Below, piece by piece: positions 16,532-24,401 of a stretch of DNA of 64,000 nt. The stretch comes from Promicromonospora umidemergens. Its GTDB lineage: Bacteria > Actinomycetota > Actinomycetes > Actinomycetales > Cellulomonadaceae. The notes below the pieces were generated by a model. That model was not told where the DNA came from, did not search any database, and saw only the letters and a list, made by a program, of their open reading frames with translations. The stretch is from contig NZ_JAMTCT010000007.1 in the NCBI RefSeq assembly GCF_024171995.1, positions 1 through 64,000 on the forward strand, in the 5' to 3' direction. The position numbers were made by a program, and so were the translations under genes. Every line of letters begins with the position of its first letter. Within the stretch, counting starts at the first letter, position 1.

Positions 16532-17902
16532 TCAGGGCACCGGCACCACCTGCGGCCAGCGGTCCTCGTCGGACGGCTCCCACGTCGCCGCGTCAGCATC
16601 CACCTGCTCGCCGGAACGGATGTCCTTGACCTGGTCGGCGCCCACCACGCCGTCCTCCCCCGCGGTGCCCGGGAACCATACGAAGGGGATGCCGCGCCGG
16701 TCGGCGTACTTGATCTGCTTGCCGAACTTGGCAGCGCTCGGCGCCACCTCGACCGGGATGTCGCGGGCCCGCAGAGCAGTGGCCACGGCGTCGGACACCG
16801 CGCGCTCCTCCTCGGACGACACGGCGACGAGCACCGCTGACGGCACCGAACGCGTCGCCCGCACCAGCTCGGCGGACAGCAGACGCGACACCAGGCGCGA
16901 GACACCGATCGACAGCCCGACGCCCGGGTACGTGTTCCTGCCGTCCGAGGCGAGCGTGTCGTAGCGGCCGCCCGAGCAGACCGAACCGAGCTGCTCGTGC
17001 CCGACCAGCACCGTCTCGTAGACGGAGCCCGTGTAGTAGTCGAGCCCGCGCGCGATCTTGAGGTCCGCCACGACCACGCCCGGAGCACGCTCCGAGGCAG
17101 CCGCGATCAGCGCCTCCAGCTCGCCGAGGCCGGTCTCCAGCAGCTCCGTCACCGCACCGTGCGACTCGGCGAGGGCACGGACCTCCGCGATCACCCCGAC
17201 GTCCGACCCGGAGATGGACGCGAGTGCCAGGCAGGCCTTGGCCTGGTCCTCGGTGGCCCCGCACTCGGCGACGAGCAGACCGGAGACCTTCTCGGGCCCG
17301 ATCTTGTCGAGCTTGTCGATCTGGCGCAGCACGCCCTCGACGTCGTCCAGGCCGATGCCACGGTAGAAGCCCTCGGCGACCCTGCGGTTGTTCACCAGGA
17401 TGCGGACCGGCGGCAGGCCGATCCCGGCCAGCGAGCCGAGGGCCTCGGCGATGACGAGCGGCACCTCGACCTCGAAGTGGTACGGGAGCTCGCCAGCGCC
17501 CACGACGTCGATGTCGGCCTGGATGAACTCGCGGAAGCGGCCGTCCTGGGGGCGCTCGCCGCGCCAGACCTTCTGGATCTGGTACCGGCGGAGGGGGAAC
17601 GCGAGCTTGCCCGCGTTCTCGAGCACGTAGCGCGCGAACGGCACGGTCAGGTCGAAGTGCAGGCCGAGCTGCTTGTCAGGAATCTGGCTGTTCTCCTCCT
17701 GGAGCCGCGAGAGCAGGTAGACCTCCTTGGAGGTCTCGCCCTTCCGGAGCAGCTGGTCCAGCGGCTCAACGGCCCGCGTCTCGATCCCGGCGAACCCGTG
17801 CAGCTCGAAGGTGTGTCGCAGCGTGTCGAGGACATGCTGCTCGACGATGCGACCGTCAGGGAGCCATTCGGGGAAACCGGAGAGAGGAGTGGGCTTTGCC
17901 AT
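16532..17902 (-). CDS. hisS: Histidine--tRNA ligase
   Basis: A 456-residue class II aminoacyl-tRNA synthetase charging tRNA-His. Motif 2 is seen as RYQIQKVWRGERPQDGRFREF with QADIDVVG. The His-specific signatures are ARGLDYYTGSVYE and GGRYD. The C-terminal anticodon-binding domain starts near SVPSAVLVAV. The ATG at 17902 (MAKPTPLSGFPEW) gives the usual actinobacterial N-terminus; the longer frame upstream is not conserved sequence. It lies 77 bp downstream of the MBL hydrolase gene on the same strand, a pairing conserved in Actinobacteria. Confidence 0.95.
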   Translation of the reverse strand: MAKPTPLSGFPEWLPDGRIVEQHVLDTLRHTFELHGFAGIETRAVEPLDQLLRKGETSKEVYLLSRLQEENSQIPDKQLGLHFDLTVPFARYVLENAGKLAFPLRRYQIQKVWRGERPQDGRFREFIQADIDVVGAGELPYHFEVEVPLVIAEALGSLAGIGLPPVRILVNNRRVAEGFYRGIGLDDVEGVLRQIDKLDKIGPEKVSGLLVAECGATEDQAKACLALASISGSDVGVIAEVRALAESHGAVTELLETGLGELEALIAAASERAPGVVVADLKIARGLDYYTGSVYETVLVGHEQLGSVCSGGRYDTLASDGRNTYPGVGLSIGVSRLVSRLLSAELVRATRSVPSAVLVAVSSEEERAVSDAVATALRARDIPVEVAPSAAKFGKQIKYADRRGIPFVWFPGTAGEDGVVGADQVKDIRSGEQVDADAATWEPSDEDRWPQVVPVP

Positions 17903-17979
17903 GCCACAGATCTTCCCACGAGCGCGGACCGCGCGGCCCGGCTTTTCCACAGCCAGCACCTGCCGGCCGATCTACACCC

Positions 17980-18642
17980 TCATGTGCGGTCCGCGGCGAG
18001 GAACGGGTTGGTCACCAGCTCGTGCGCCACGGTGGTCACCGGTCCGTGTCCCGGCACGACGGCGAGCACCGGGTCCAGGACGCGCACGACGGAGCGCAGC
18101 GTCTCGGACATCACCTGGTCCGAGCCGCCGTGCAGGTCGGTGCGGCCGACGGAGCCCGCGAACAGGACGTCGCCGGTGAGCACCACCGTGTCGTCGGGGC
18201 GGTACAGGGTGGAGCCCTCCGTGTGGCCGGGCGCGTGCAGGGCATGCAGCGTGACCTGCCCGAAGGTGAGCACGGCCGACCCGCCTGGGGTGGCGAACGG
18301 TTCGACGACGGCGGGCGCACGGTAGTCGTCGCGGTGCAGGCCGAGCGCGGCCTCCAGCGCGGGGCTGAGGGTACCGAACGGGTCGGCGAGGCGGTAGGCG
18401 TCGGCCTCGTGCAGGCGCATCGGGATCTCGTACCGCGCGCACAGCTCTCCGGCGTCCCACGTGTGGTCGGCGTGGCCGTGCGTGGCCAGGACGGCACGCG
18501 GCGTAAGGCCTTCGTCGTCGACGAGCCGCCCGACGGCGTCGGCCACTCCGGCGCCCGCGTCGACCACCACGCAGTCGGTGCCGGAGGACACCACGCAGCA
18601 GTTGGTCCCGAACACTGGTGCGACCACGACTCGGAGCTCCAC
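17980..18642 (-). CDS. MBL-fold metallo-hydrolase (glyoxalase II-like)
   Basis: A 220-residue metallo-beta-lactamase-fold enzyme. The metal motif THxHxDH is THGHADH at residues 54-60. Further ligands are H in ALHAPGHTEGS, D in LTGDVLFAGSVGRTD and H in VVPGHGPVTTV. It resembles hydroxyacylglutathione hydrolase-like proteins, which in Actinobacteria lie beside hisS and a cyclophilin as here. The substrate is unproven and may be a mycothiol thioester. The start ATG 18642 faces the cyclophilin gene across a 206-bp divergent leader. Confidence 0.85.
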   Translation of the reverse strand: MELRVVVAPVFGTNCCVVSSGTDCVVVDAGAGVADAVGRLVDDEGLTPRAVLATHGHADHTWDAGELCARYEIPMRLHEADAYRLADPFGTLSPALEAALGLHRDDYRAPAVVEPFATPGGSAVLTFGQVTLHALHAPGHTEGSTLYRPDDTVVLTGDVLFAGSVGRTDLHGGSDQVMSETLRSVVRVLDPVLAVVPGHGPVTTVAHELVTNPFLAADRT

Positions 18643-18848
18643 GGCGCCAACGTTAACGGCAGATGTTCTCGCTGGCAGACCGCATCTTCACCCGTCGGCG
18701 AAACCGCTCGAACAGTATGACTTGGCATCCGATGCCTACACTGTCCCCGCACGGGGTGATTCGCCCCGGATCCGGCAGTGAATCGGTCCAGCGCGGCCAA
18801 GCCCCCGGGTCAAGGCGAGCACGAGAGAGCACGGAGAAGGGGAACGCG

Positions 18849-19625
18849 GTGGCGTCCAGCAATCAGCGGCAGCGCGCACAGCAGGCCAGGCAGGCAGAGA
18901 AGCAGGCACAGCGGCTGGCGGCCAAGCGCGCCCGCAAGCAGCGCCTCTGGGGCCTGATCGCGCTGTTCACGGTACTCGCACTCGTCGGCGCCTTCGTGAT
19001 CGCAGCCCTGGTCGACAACAACGGCACCGCGTCCGACGACGCCACCGGAGCCTGCCCAGCAGGTGTCGAGGAGGCGCGGGACGACTACGAGCTCGCCGAT
19101 CCGTCGGTCGCCGAGGACCGCACCTGGACCGTCACGCTGCAGGCCTGCTCCGGGGACACCGAGGCCGACATCGTCCTGGAGCTCGACGGCAAGAGCGCCC
19201 CGCAGGCCGTCGCCAGCTTCGTCACGCTCGCCCAGGGCGGTTACTTCGACAACACCGGCTGCCACCGCCTCGTCACGCAGGGCATCTTCGTGCTCCAGTG
19301 CGGCGACCCGACGTTCACCGGCTCCGGCAGCCCGGGCTACTCGTTCGGCCCCGTCGAGAACGCCCCGCAGAACGACGTCTACCCCGCCGGCACGGTCGCG
19401 ATGGCGCGCCGCGGCGGAGACGCTGAGTCCATGGGCTCCCAGTTCTTCCTCGTCTACGAGGAATCGACCATCCCCTCCGACGCCGCCGGCGGGTACACGG
19501 TCTTCGGCACGATCACATCCGGCCTGGACTTCGTCCAGGCAGTCGCTGACGCGGGAGCGGCGGGCGGTGCATCTGACGGTGCGCCCGTCACCCCGGTCAC
19601 CATCGAAGGAGTTGAGACCCAGTGA
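18849..19625 (+). CDS. Membrane-anchored cyclophilin-type peptidyl-prolyl isomerase
   Basis: A 258-residue protein. The N-terminus is very basic and Gln/Ala-rich (RQRAQQARQAEKQAQ), followed by one membrane helix (LIALFTVLALVGAFVIAALV), so the domain faces outside. The cyclophilin fold shows FVTLAQGGYFDNTGCHRL, VLQCGDPTFTGSG, GTVAMARRGG and SMGSQFFLVY. The usual Phe/Arg active-site pattern is partly changed (HRLVTQGIFVLQCGD). The GTG at 18849 has GAGAAGGGGAA upstream. Its TGA overlaps the next gene by 4 bp (GTGA), so the two are translationally coupled. The divergent leader probably holds its promoter. Confidence 0.9.
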   Translation: MASSNQRQRAQQARQAEKQAQRLAAKRARKQRLWGLIALFTVLALVGAFVIAALVDNNGTASDDATGACPAGVEEARDDYELADPSVAEDRTWTVTLQACSGDTEADIVLELDGKSAPQAVASFVTLAQGGYFDNTGCHRLVTQGIFVLQCGDPTFTGSGSPGYSFGPVENAPQNDVYPAGTVAMARRGGDAESMGSQFFLVYEESTIPSDAAGGYTVFGTITSGLDFVQAVADAGAAGGASDGAPVTPVTIEGVETQ

Positions 19626-21520
19626 GCGAACCCACTTCTCGCTCGTCCGAGCCCGTCCAGCAGGACGCGCCCGCCGAGCCAGTGGCCGAGACTCCGACCG
19701 CAGCCGAATCTTCCGCCGAGGCGGTGAGCGAGGTGACCGAGGCCGCTGAGGCAGCCGAGGTGACCGAGGCTGAGGTGACCGAGGCAGCCGAGGTGGAGGC
19801 GCCGGAGGAGACCGTCGGGGCGGCTACCGCGGCCCCCGCACAGGAGCAGGTCGTCGCGGAGGCGCCCGCACAGGTGGCTCCGACGGAGGAAGCTCCCGAG
19901 ACTCCCGCACAGGAAGCTCCCGCGGAGGAAGCTCCCGAGACTCCCGCACAGGAAGCTCCCGCGGAGGAAACTCCCGAGACTCCCGCACAGGAAGCTCCCG
20001 CGGAGGAAGCCGCCGTGGCCGAGGCACCTACGGAAGAGACTCCTGCGCCGGCTGGCGAGGACGTGACTCCCGCCGAGGAGGCGCCCGCCCCGGCGTCTGC
20101 TCCCGACCCCCAGCCCGCGACCCCGAAGCCGTCGGCGATCCCGTCGCCGGCCGCGCTCGCGAGGCCGCGTCCGCCCAAGCCCGGCGCGCCTTCGGCTCCC
20201 GCGGCGCAGGCAGCTCCCTCCGCGCAGACCCCCGTGGCGCCGGTAGCCGCCGACGCCGCCGCGCACGCCGAGGCGGAGAAGTTCGGCCGTGTGGACGACG
20301 ATGGCAACGTCTACGTCCGCGAGTCCGCGGGCGAACGCATCGTCGGCCAGTTCCCTGGTGTCGGCACCGAGGAGGCGCTGGCGCTGTACGTGCGCCGGTA
20401 CCTCGACCTGGCCGCGAAGGTCGGCCTGTTCGAGGCCCGCCTGGAGAGCGCCGACCTGTCGGTGCGCGAGATCGACCAGACGCTCCAGAAGCTCCGCGAG
20501 GAGACGACCGAGCCGGCCGCCGTCGGCGACCTGGACGCACTGCGGGGCAGGGTCGAGGCGCTGCGCGGCCGGGCCACGGAGCGCCGGGCCGCGCTCGAGG
20601 AGGCGCGCTCCGCCGCGAAGGCAGAGGCCGTCGCCGCCCGGACCTCGATCGTGGAGGCCGCCGAGAAGCTCGCGGCGACCGACCCGAGCAAGATGCAGTG
20701 GCGCCCAGCGGGCGAGGAGCTCCGCACCCTGCTGGACCGCTGGAAGGACGCGCAGCGCTCCGGTCCGCGCATCGACCGCCCCACGGAGGAGTCGCTCTGG
20801 AAGCGGTTCAGCCACGCCCGCACCGCGTTCGACCGCGAGCGCCGGCACTTCTTCGCCGATCTGGAGCAGCGCAACAGCGCCGCCAAGATCGAGAAGGAGA
20901 AGCTGGTCTCCGAGGCGGAGTCGCTGTCGACCAGCACCGACTGGGGTTACACGGCCGGTGCGTACCGCGACCTCATGACGCGATGGAAGGAGGCTGGCCG
21001 TGCCTCCCGCAAGGACGACGACGCCCTGTGGGCCCGGTTCCGGGCTGCTCAGGACCGGTTCTTCCAGGCGCGGGACGCCGAGAACGCGGTCATCGACGCG
21101 GAGTACGGCGAGAACCTGAAGGTCAAGGAGGAGCTGCTCGCCGAGGCCGAGGCGCTGGTGCCGGTCAAGGACCTGAACAAGGCCAAGGCGGCGCTGCGTG
21201 GCCTCCAGGAGCGCTGGGAAGAGGCCGGCAAGGTCCCGCGTGGCGACATCCAGCGTGTCGAGGGTCGGCTGCGGGCGGTCGAGACCGCCGTCCGCGACGC
21301 CGACCAGGCGCAGTGGAAGCGCAGCAACCCGGAGACGCGTGCGCGCGCCGAGGGTGCCGCGGCGCAGCTCGAGTCGGCGATCGCGGGTCTTGAGGCGGAG
21401 CTCGCGGCTGCCCAGGCCAAGGGCGACAAGCGCAAGGTGTCCGAGCTGGAGGCGGCGGTCGCGGCCCGTCGCTCGTGGCTCGAACAGGTGGTCAAGGCCG
21501 CGGAGGACTCCCGAGGCTGA
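19622..21520 (+). CDS. DUF349-domain protein with long acidic repeat tail
   Basis: A 632-residue cytoplasmic protein. Residues about 1-190 are an acidic Ala/Glu/Pro/Thr-rich region with repeated EAPAEEAPETPAQ units, and the next segment is Pro/Ala-rich. From residue 220 (FGRVDDDGNVYVRES) it is helical, with several DUF349 repeats marked by W-R/K patterns (MQWRPAGEELRTLLDRWKD, TDWGYTAGAYRDLMTRWKE, LNKAKAALRGLQERWEEAG). The C-terminus is coiled coil (AQLESAIAGLEAELAAAQ). DUF349 proteins have no settled biochemical role; the gene is conserved next to the cyclophilin and relA in Actinobacteria. A strong hairpin follows the stop. Confidence 0.88.
   Translation: MSEPTSRSSEPVQQDAPAEPVAETPTAAESSAEAVSEVTEAAEAAEVTEAEVTEAAEVEAPEETVGAATAAPAQEQVVAEAPAQVAPTEEAPETPAQEAPAEEAPETPAQEAPAEETPETPAQEAPAEEAAVAEAPTEETPAPAGEDVTPAEEAPAPASAPDPQPATPKPSAIPSPAALARPRPPKPGAPSAPAAQAAPSAQTPVAPVAADAAAHAEAEKFGRVDDDGNVYVRESAGERIVGQFPGVGTEEALALYVRRYLDLAAKVGLFEARLESADLSVREIDQTLQKLREETTEPAAVGDLDALRGRVEALRGRATERRAALEEARSAAKAEAVAARTSIVEAAEKLAATDPSKMQWRPAGEELRTLLDRWKDAQRSGPRIDRPTEESLWKRFSHARTAFDRERRHFFADLEQRNSAAKIEKEKLVSEAESLSTSTDWGYTAGAYRDLMTRWKEAGRASRKDDDALWARFRAAQDRFFQARDAENAVIDAEYGENLKVKEELLAEAEALVPVKDLNKAKAALRGLQERWEEAGKVPRGDIQRVEGRLRAVETAVRDADQAQWKRSNPETRARAEGAAAQLESAIAGLEAELAAAQAKGDKRKVSELEAAVAARRSWLEQVVKAAEDSRG
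19885..20009 (+). repeat. Three 39-bp coding repeats
   Basis: About three copies of a 39-bp unit encode 13 residues (EAPAEEAPETPAQ) in the acidic tail of the DUF349 protein. Near identity of the copies indicates recent slippage. Confidence 0.8.
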
Positions 21521-21539
21521 CGCCTCCCGAGTTGTCCAC

Positions 21540-21574
21540 AGCGGGCCCGGTCGCACTGCGCGACCGGGCCCGCT
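21540..21574 (+). terminator. Strong hairpin after the DUF349 gene
   Basis: A perfect 15-bp inverted repeat (AGCGGGCCCGGTCGC/GCGACCGGGCCCGCT) with loop ACTGC starts 19 bp after the stop codon and ends 17 bp before the next start. There is no T-run. Confidence 0.75.
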
Positions 21575-21591
21575 GCGCATAGGTTCTGCGC

Positions 21592-22212
21592 ATGCCGTCC
21601 CCGCGCACCTCCCTCGCCGCGCTCCTGGACCCCCACGAGGCGCCCGCACCCCTCGTGGTGACACCCGCGCACGTCGGTGGCCCGGTGGCCTGGTCCGACC
21701 TGCGTCGTTCCGGTGCCCTGGTCGTGCTGCACGACGGCGCGGCGGTGGCCGCCGGCTCCGTCGTCAGGTCCCGGCACCGCGCGCTGGCGCTCGCGGGCGA
21801 GGTACCCGCCCGGTGCGTCCTGGCCGCCTCGACGGCCGCATGGGTGCACACAGGGCTGTACGACGGCGTCGTTGCCCCCGCCTGGCCGACCGGTGCGCCG
21901 GTCGAGCTCGCCTACTCCCCCGACACGCACTATCCGGCGCCCCGCCCCGGGCGGGTCACTCGGCGGGCACCGGGGCTCACGCGGGACACGGTCCGGCTCG
22001 CGGGAGTGGCGGTCACCGGGATGGCCCGCACCGCCGTCGACGTCGCGTGCACGGCGCCGCTGGACGTGGCGGTGCCCGTGCTCGTCACCCTGGCGGAGCG
22101 TGGCGTGGACCTGCGGCAGGCGGCTCGCCGGCTCGACCGGCGGGCCCGCGTGATCGGCCGTCCCGCGGCGCGCCGGGCGCTTTCAGCAGCGCTGGAGCAG
22201 CTGGCGGGCTAG
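21592..22212 (+). CDS. Hypothetical protein resembling AbiEi-type transcriptional regulator/antitoxin proteins
   Basis: A 206-residue soluble basic protein. The pattern RCVLAASTAAWVHTGLYD, an Arg-rich middle (PRPGRVTRRAPGL), VRLAGVAVTGMARTAVDVA and a C-terminal helix (RPAARRALSAALEQLAG) recalls the C-terminal domain of AbiEi-family antitoxins and related actinobacterial orphans. No AbiEii partner toxin is next to it: its neighbours are a DUF349 gene and an end-joining polymerase. A DNA-binding role is only inferred. The start at ATG 21592 lies just after the terminator, so it needs its own promoter. Confidence 0.55.
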   Translation: MPSPRTSLAALLDPHEAPAPLVVTPAHVGGPVAWSDLRRSGALVVLHDGAAVAAGSVVRSRHRALALAGEVPARCVLAASTAAWVHTGLYDGVVAPAWPTGAPVELAYSPDTHYPAPRPGRVTRRAPGLTRDTVRLAGVAVTGMARTAVDVACTAPLDVAVPVLVTLAERGVDLRQAARRLDRRARVIGRPAARRALSAALEQLAG

Positions 22213-22221
22213 GTTCGGTCC

Positions 22222-23310
22222 ATGGCCGGATCCAAGACACCCCCGGTGGAGCTCGACGTCGCGGGCCGCACGGTGCGCGTCACGAGCCCTGACCGCGTCG
22301 TCTTCCCCCGTGGAATCACCAAGCTCCAGGTCGTCGAGTACTTCGTCGCCGTGTCGGACGGCATCACCGGCGCCCTCCTGCACCGCCCCACGACACTGGA
22401 GCGCTGGCCCAAGGGCTGGCACGAGGGCGCGCACCTCGCGACGCGCACGCCGAAGCCGGACGACCCGAAGGGCGACGGTTTCTACCAGAAGCGCCTTCCG
22501 AAGGGCGCACCGGACTACGTCGAGACGACGACCATCGCGTTCCCGTCGGGCCGGACGGCGGACGAGGTGTGCCCCACCGAGCCGGCGGTGGTGGCCTGGG
22601 CCGCCAACATGGGCACGCTCACGTTCCACCCGTGGCCGGTGCGGCGCGACGACGTCGAGGCGGTCGACCAGCTCCGTATCGACCTGGACCCGCAGCCGGG
22701 CACCAGCTTCTCCGATGCGGCCGCGGTGGCTCCGCACCTGCGGGAGCTGCTGGGCGAGCTGAACCTGACGGGGTATCCCAAGACGTCCGGCGGGCGAGGA
22801 CTGCACGTGTTCGTGCCGGTGGAGCCGCGGTGGACGTTCACGCAAGCGCGGCGGGCCACCATCGCCATCGGGCGGGAGCTGGAGCGCCGGCTGCCCGGCC
22901 AGGTCACTACCCGGTGGTGGAAGGAGGAGCGGGGCGAGGCCATCTTCGTGGACTACAACCAGATGGCTCGCGACCGCACCATCGCCTCGGCGTACTCGAT
23001 CCGCGCCAACGGGAACGCCACGGTCTCCATGCCGCTGGACTGGGACGAGGTCGCCGAGGTGCATCCGGACGACTTCGACGTCCTGAGCGCGCCGGCCCGG
23101 TTCGCCGAGCGCGGCGACCTGTTCGCCGCGCTGCGTGCCGACAGGGACCCGGGTCTGGACTGCTCCTTGGACGCCGCTCTCGAGCTCGCGGTCCGCGACG
23201 AGGCCGACGGGCTCGAGGACCTGCCCTACCCGCCGGAGTACCCGAAGATGCCGGGCGAGCCCAAGCGTGTGCAGCCCAGCCGCGACAAGGACCGGGACCG
23301 GGAGAGCTGA
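22222..23310 (+). CDS. LigD-type primase-polymerase domain protein (non-homologous end joining)
   Basis: A 362-residue free-standing archaeo-eukaryotic primase fold. It opens with VRVTSPDRVVFPRGITKLQVVEYF, then RWPKGW, FYQKRLPKGAPDYV and WAANMGTLTFHPWPVR. The catalytic Asp pair is in RIDLDPQPG, and KTSGGRGLHVFVPV carries the conserved His. RTIASAYSIRANGNATVSMPL and the W-D end motif follow. Such polymerases fill gaps and add ribonucleotides at broken ends with Ku and an ATP ligase. It lies 9 bp after the AbiEi-like gene. The matching ligase is 1.1 kb downstream; no ku gene is in the window. Confidence 0.9.
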   Translation: MAGSKTPPVELDVAGRTVRVTSPDRVVFPRGITKLQVVEYFVAVSDGITGALLHRPTTLERWPKGWHEGAHLATRTPKPDDPKGDGFYQKRLPKGAPDYVETTTIAFPSGRTADEVCPTEPAVVAWAANMGTLTFHPWPVRRDDVEAVDQLRIDLDPQPGTSFSDAAAVAPHLRELLGELNLTGYPKTSGGRGLHVFVPVEPRWTFTQARRATIAIGRELERRLPGQVTTRWWKEERGEAIFVDYNQMARDRTIASAYSIRANGNATVSMPLDWDEVAEVHPDDFDVLSAPARFAERGDLFAALRADRDPGLDCSLDAALELAVRDEADGLEDLPYPPEYPKMPGEPKRVQPSRDKDRDRES

Positions 23311-23332
23311 GCGGCACGCCATGCTCCACTGG

Positions 23333-23382
23333 CCATGCCATCCTCCGCGGAACCGACTGCCGTTGCGCGGAAGATGGCATGG
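23333..23382. terminator. Hairpin between convergent end-joining polymerase and Rho-N genes
   Basis: A 17-bp inverted repeat (CCATGCCATCCTCCGCG against CGCGGAAGATGGCATGG, one mismatch) with a 16-bp loop lies 22 bp after the polymerase stop. Confidence 0.65.
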
Positions 23383-23442
23383 CACGCAGACAATCGCGTG
23401 GCGGCCAGCCGACCAGGCCAGGTCAGGCCAGGCCAGGCCAGG

Positions 23443-23712
23443 TCAGTGGGTGCGCAGGGCCTCGATCAGGTCGTCCTTGCGCATCGTGGACCGGCCCTCG
23501 ATGCCGATCTCGGCCGCGCGCTTGCGCAGGTCGTCGACCGTCCAGTCGTCGTAGTCGCCCGACTTCCCGCCCTTGCGACCGACGCTCTCGCGGGACGAGT
23601 TCGCCGCCGCGTTCGCGATGCGCGCCGACTTCCCCTTGGAGTTGCCTTCGTCGCGCAGCTCTTCGTACAGCTCCTTGTCCTTGACGCTCGGTCCTGGGTC
23701 ACGCTTCGGCAT
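23443..23712 (-). CDS. Small Rho-N/SAP-like domain protein
   Basis: An 89-residue highly charged protein. The first half is basic and helical (MPKRDPGPSVKDKELYEELR, SKGKSARIANAAANSSRES). The last 40 residues (YDDWTVDDLRKRAAEIGIEG, STMRKDDLIEALRTH) are a Rho N-terminal/SAP-like helix-turn-helix that binds nucleic acid. Small proteins of this kind are common in Actinobacteria near end-joining and ligase genes; the role is unknown. ATG 23712 has GGAAGGAGCAGCC upstream. A run of CCAGG pentamers lies at 23413-23446, overlapping its stop. Confidence 0.75.
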   Translation of the reverse strand: MPKRDPGPSVKDKELYEELRDEGNSKGKSARIANAAANSSRESVGRKGGKSGDYDDWTVDDLRKRAAEIGIEGRSTMRKDDLIEALRTH

Positions 23713-23823
23713 GGCTGCTCCTTCCGCTCGGGCTGACCGTTCACCTCCACGATGGCCCAGCCCGCAGCGGCTCGCACACTCGTGCACCGATGAGTTCTGC
23801 CCCACCGCGCCGTCGGACCAGGC

Positions 23824-24387
23824 ATGGGAACCCTGAGCTACTTCGCGAACATGTCCGCCGACGGGTACACCGTCGACACCGAGGGGAAGTTCGACTGGAC
23901 CGACCCCACCGACGAGGTGCTCGCGTTCATCAACGAGATCGAGGCGGACGTCGCCGTCTACGTCCACGGGCGGCGCATGTACGAGACGATGGTCTACTGG
24001 GAGACCTACGAACCCGGCCCCGACCCGGAACCGCACACGTCGCGGTACGCGGAGATCTGGCAGGGGGTTGAGAAGGTCGTCGCGTCGTCGTCCCTGCCCG
24101 AGGAGGCCATCACGTCGGCGCGGACCCGGCTCGTGCGTGACCTGCAGCTCGGCGAGCTGCGGCGGATCGCGGACTGCGCGCCCGGCGTCGTCTCCGTGGG
24201 TGGGCCCACAGTGGCCGCCGAACCTATCCGGGCCGGGCTCGTCGACGAGTTCCGCTTCTTCGTCTACCCCGAGGTGCTGGGCGGTGGCCTGTCGGCGCTA
24301 CCTCCCGATGCGCGGCTCAGCCTGCGCCTCGTCGACACCCGGACGTTCGCGAGCGGGTGCGTCTACCTGCGCTACGTGCCGCGCTGA
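23824..24387 (+). CDS. Dihydrofolate reductase/RibD C-terminal family protein
   Basis: A 187-residue protein with the fold order of RibD_C proteins: SYFANMSADGYTVDTEGKFD, a helix (VLAFINEIEADVAVYVHGRRMYETM), VVASSSLPEEA, VSVGGPTVAAEPIRAGLVDEF and FFVYPEVLGGG. The family binds NADPH and reduces pterin-like or other substrates; it is not the cell's main DHFR. Placed between the two end-joining genes, it may be a passenger. Its 3' end is 14 bp from the ligase start. Confidence 0.85.
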   Translation: MGTLSYFANMSADGYTVDTEGKFDWTDPTDEVLAFINEIEADVAVYVHGRRMYETMVYWETYEPGPDPEPHTSRYAEIWQGVEKVVASSSLPEEAITSARTRLVRDLQLGELRRIADCAPGVVSVGGPTVAAEPIRAGLVDEFRFFVYPEVLGGGLSALPPDARLSLRLVDTRTFASGCVYLRYVPR

Positions 24388-24401
24388 GGCAGGCTCGTAC
24401 C

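Noticed and set aside
19454-21664. 736-codon minus-strand open frame rich in Leu/Arg/Gly repeats
   Set aside because: Antisense of the cyclophilin and DUF349 genes; the repeats reflect the sense-strand repeat DNA.
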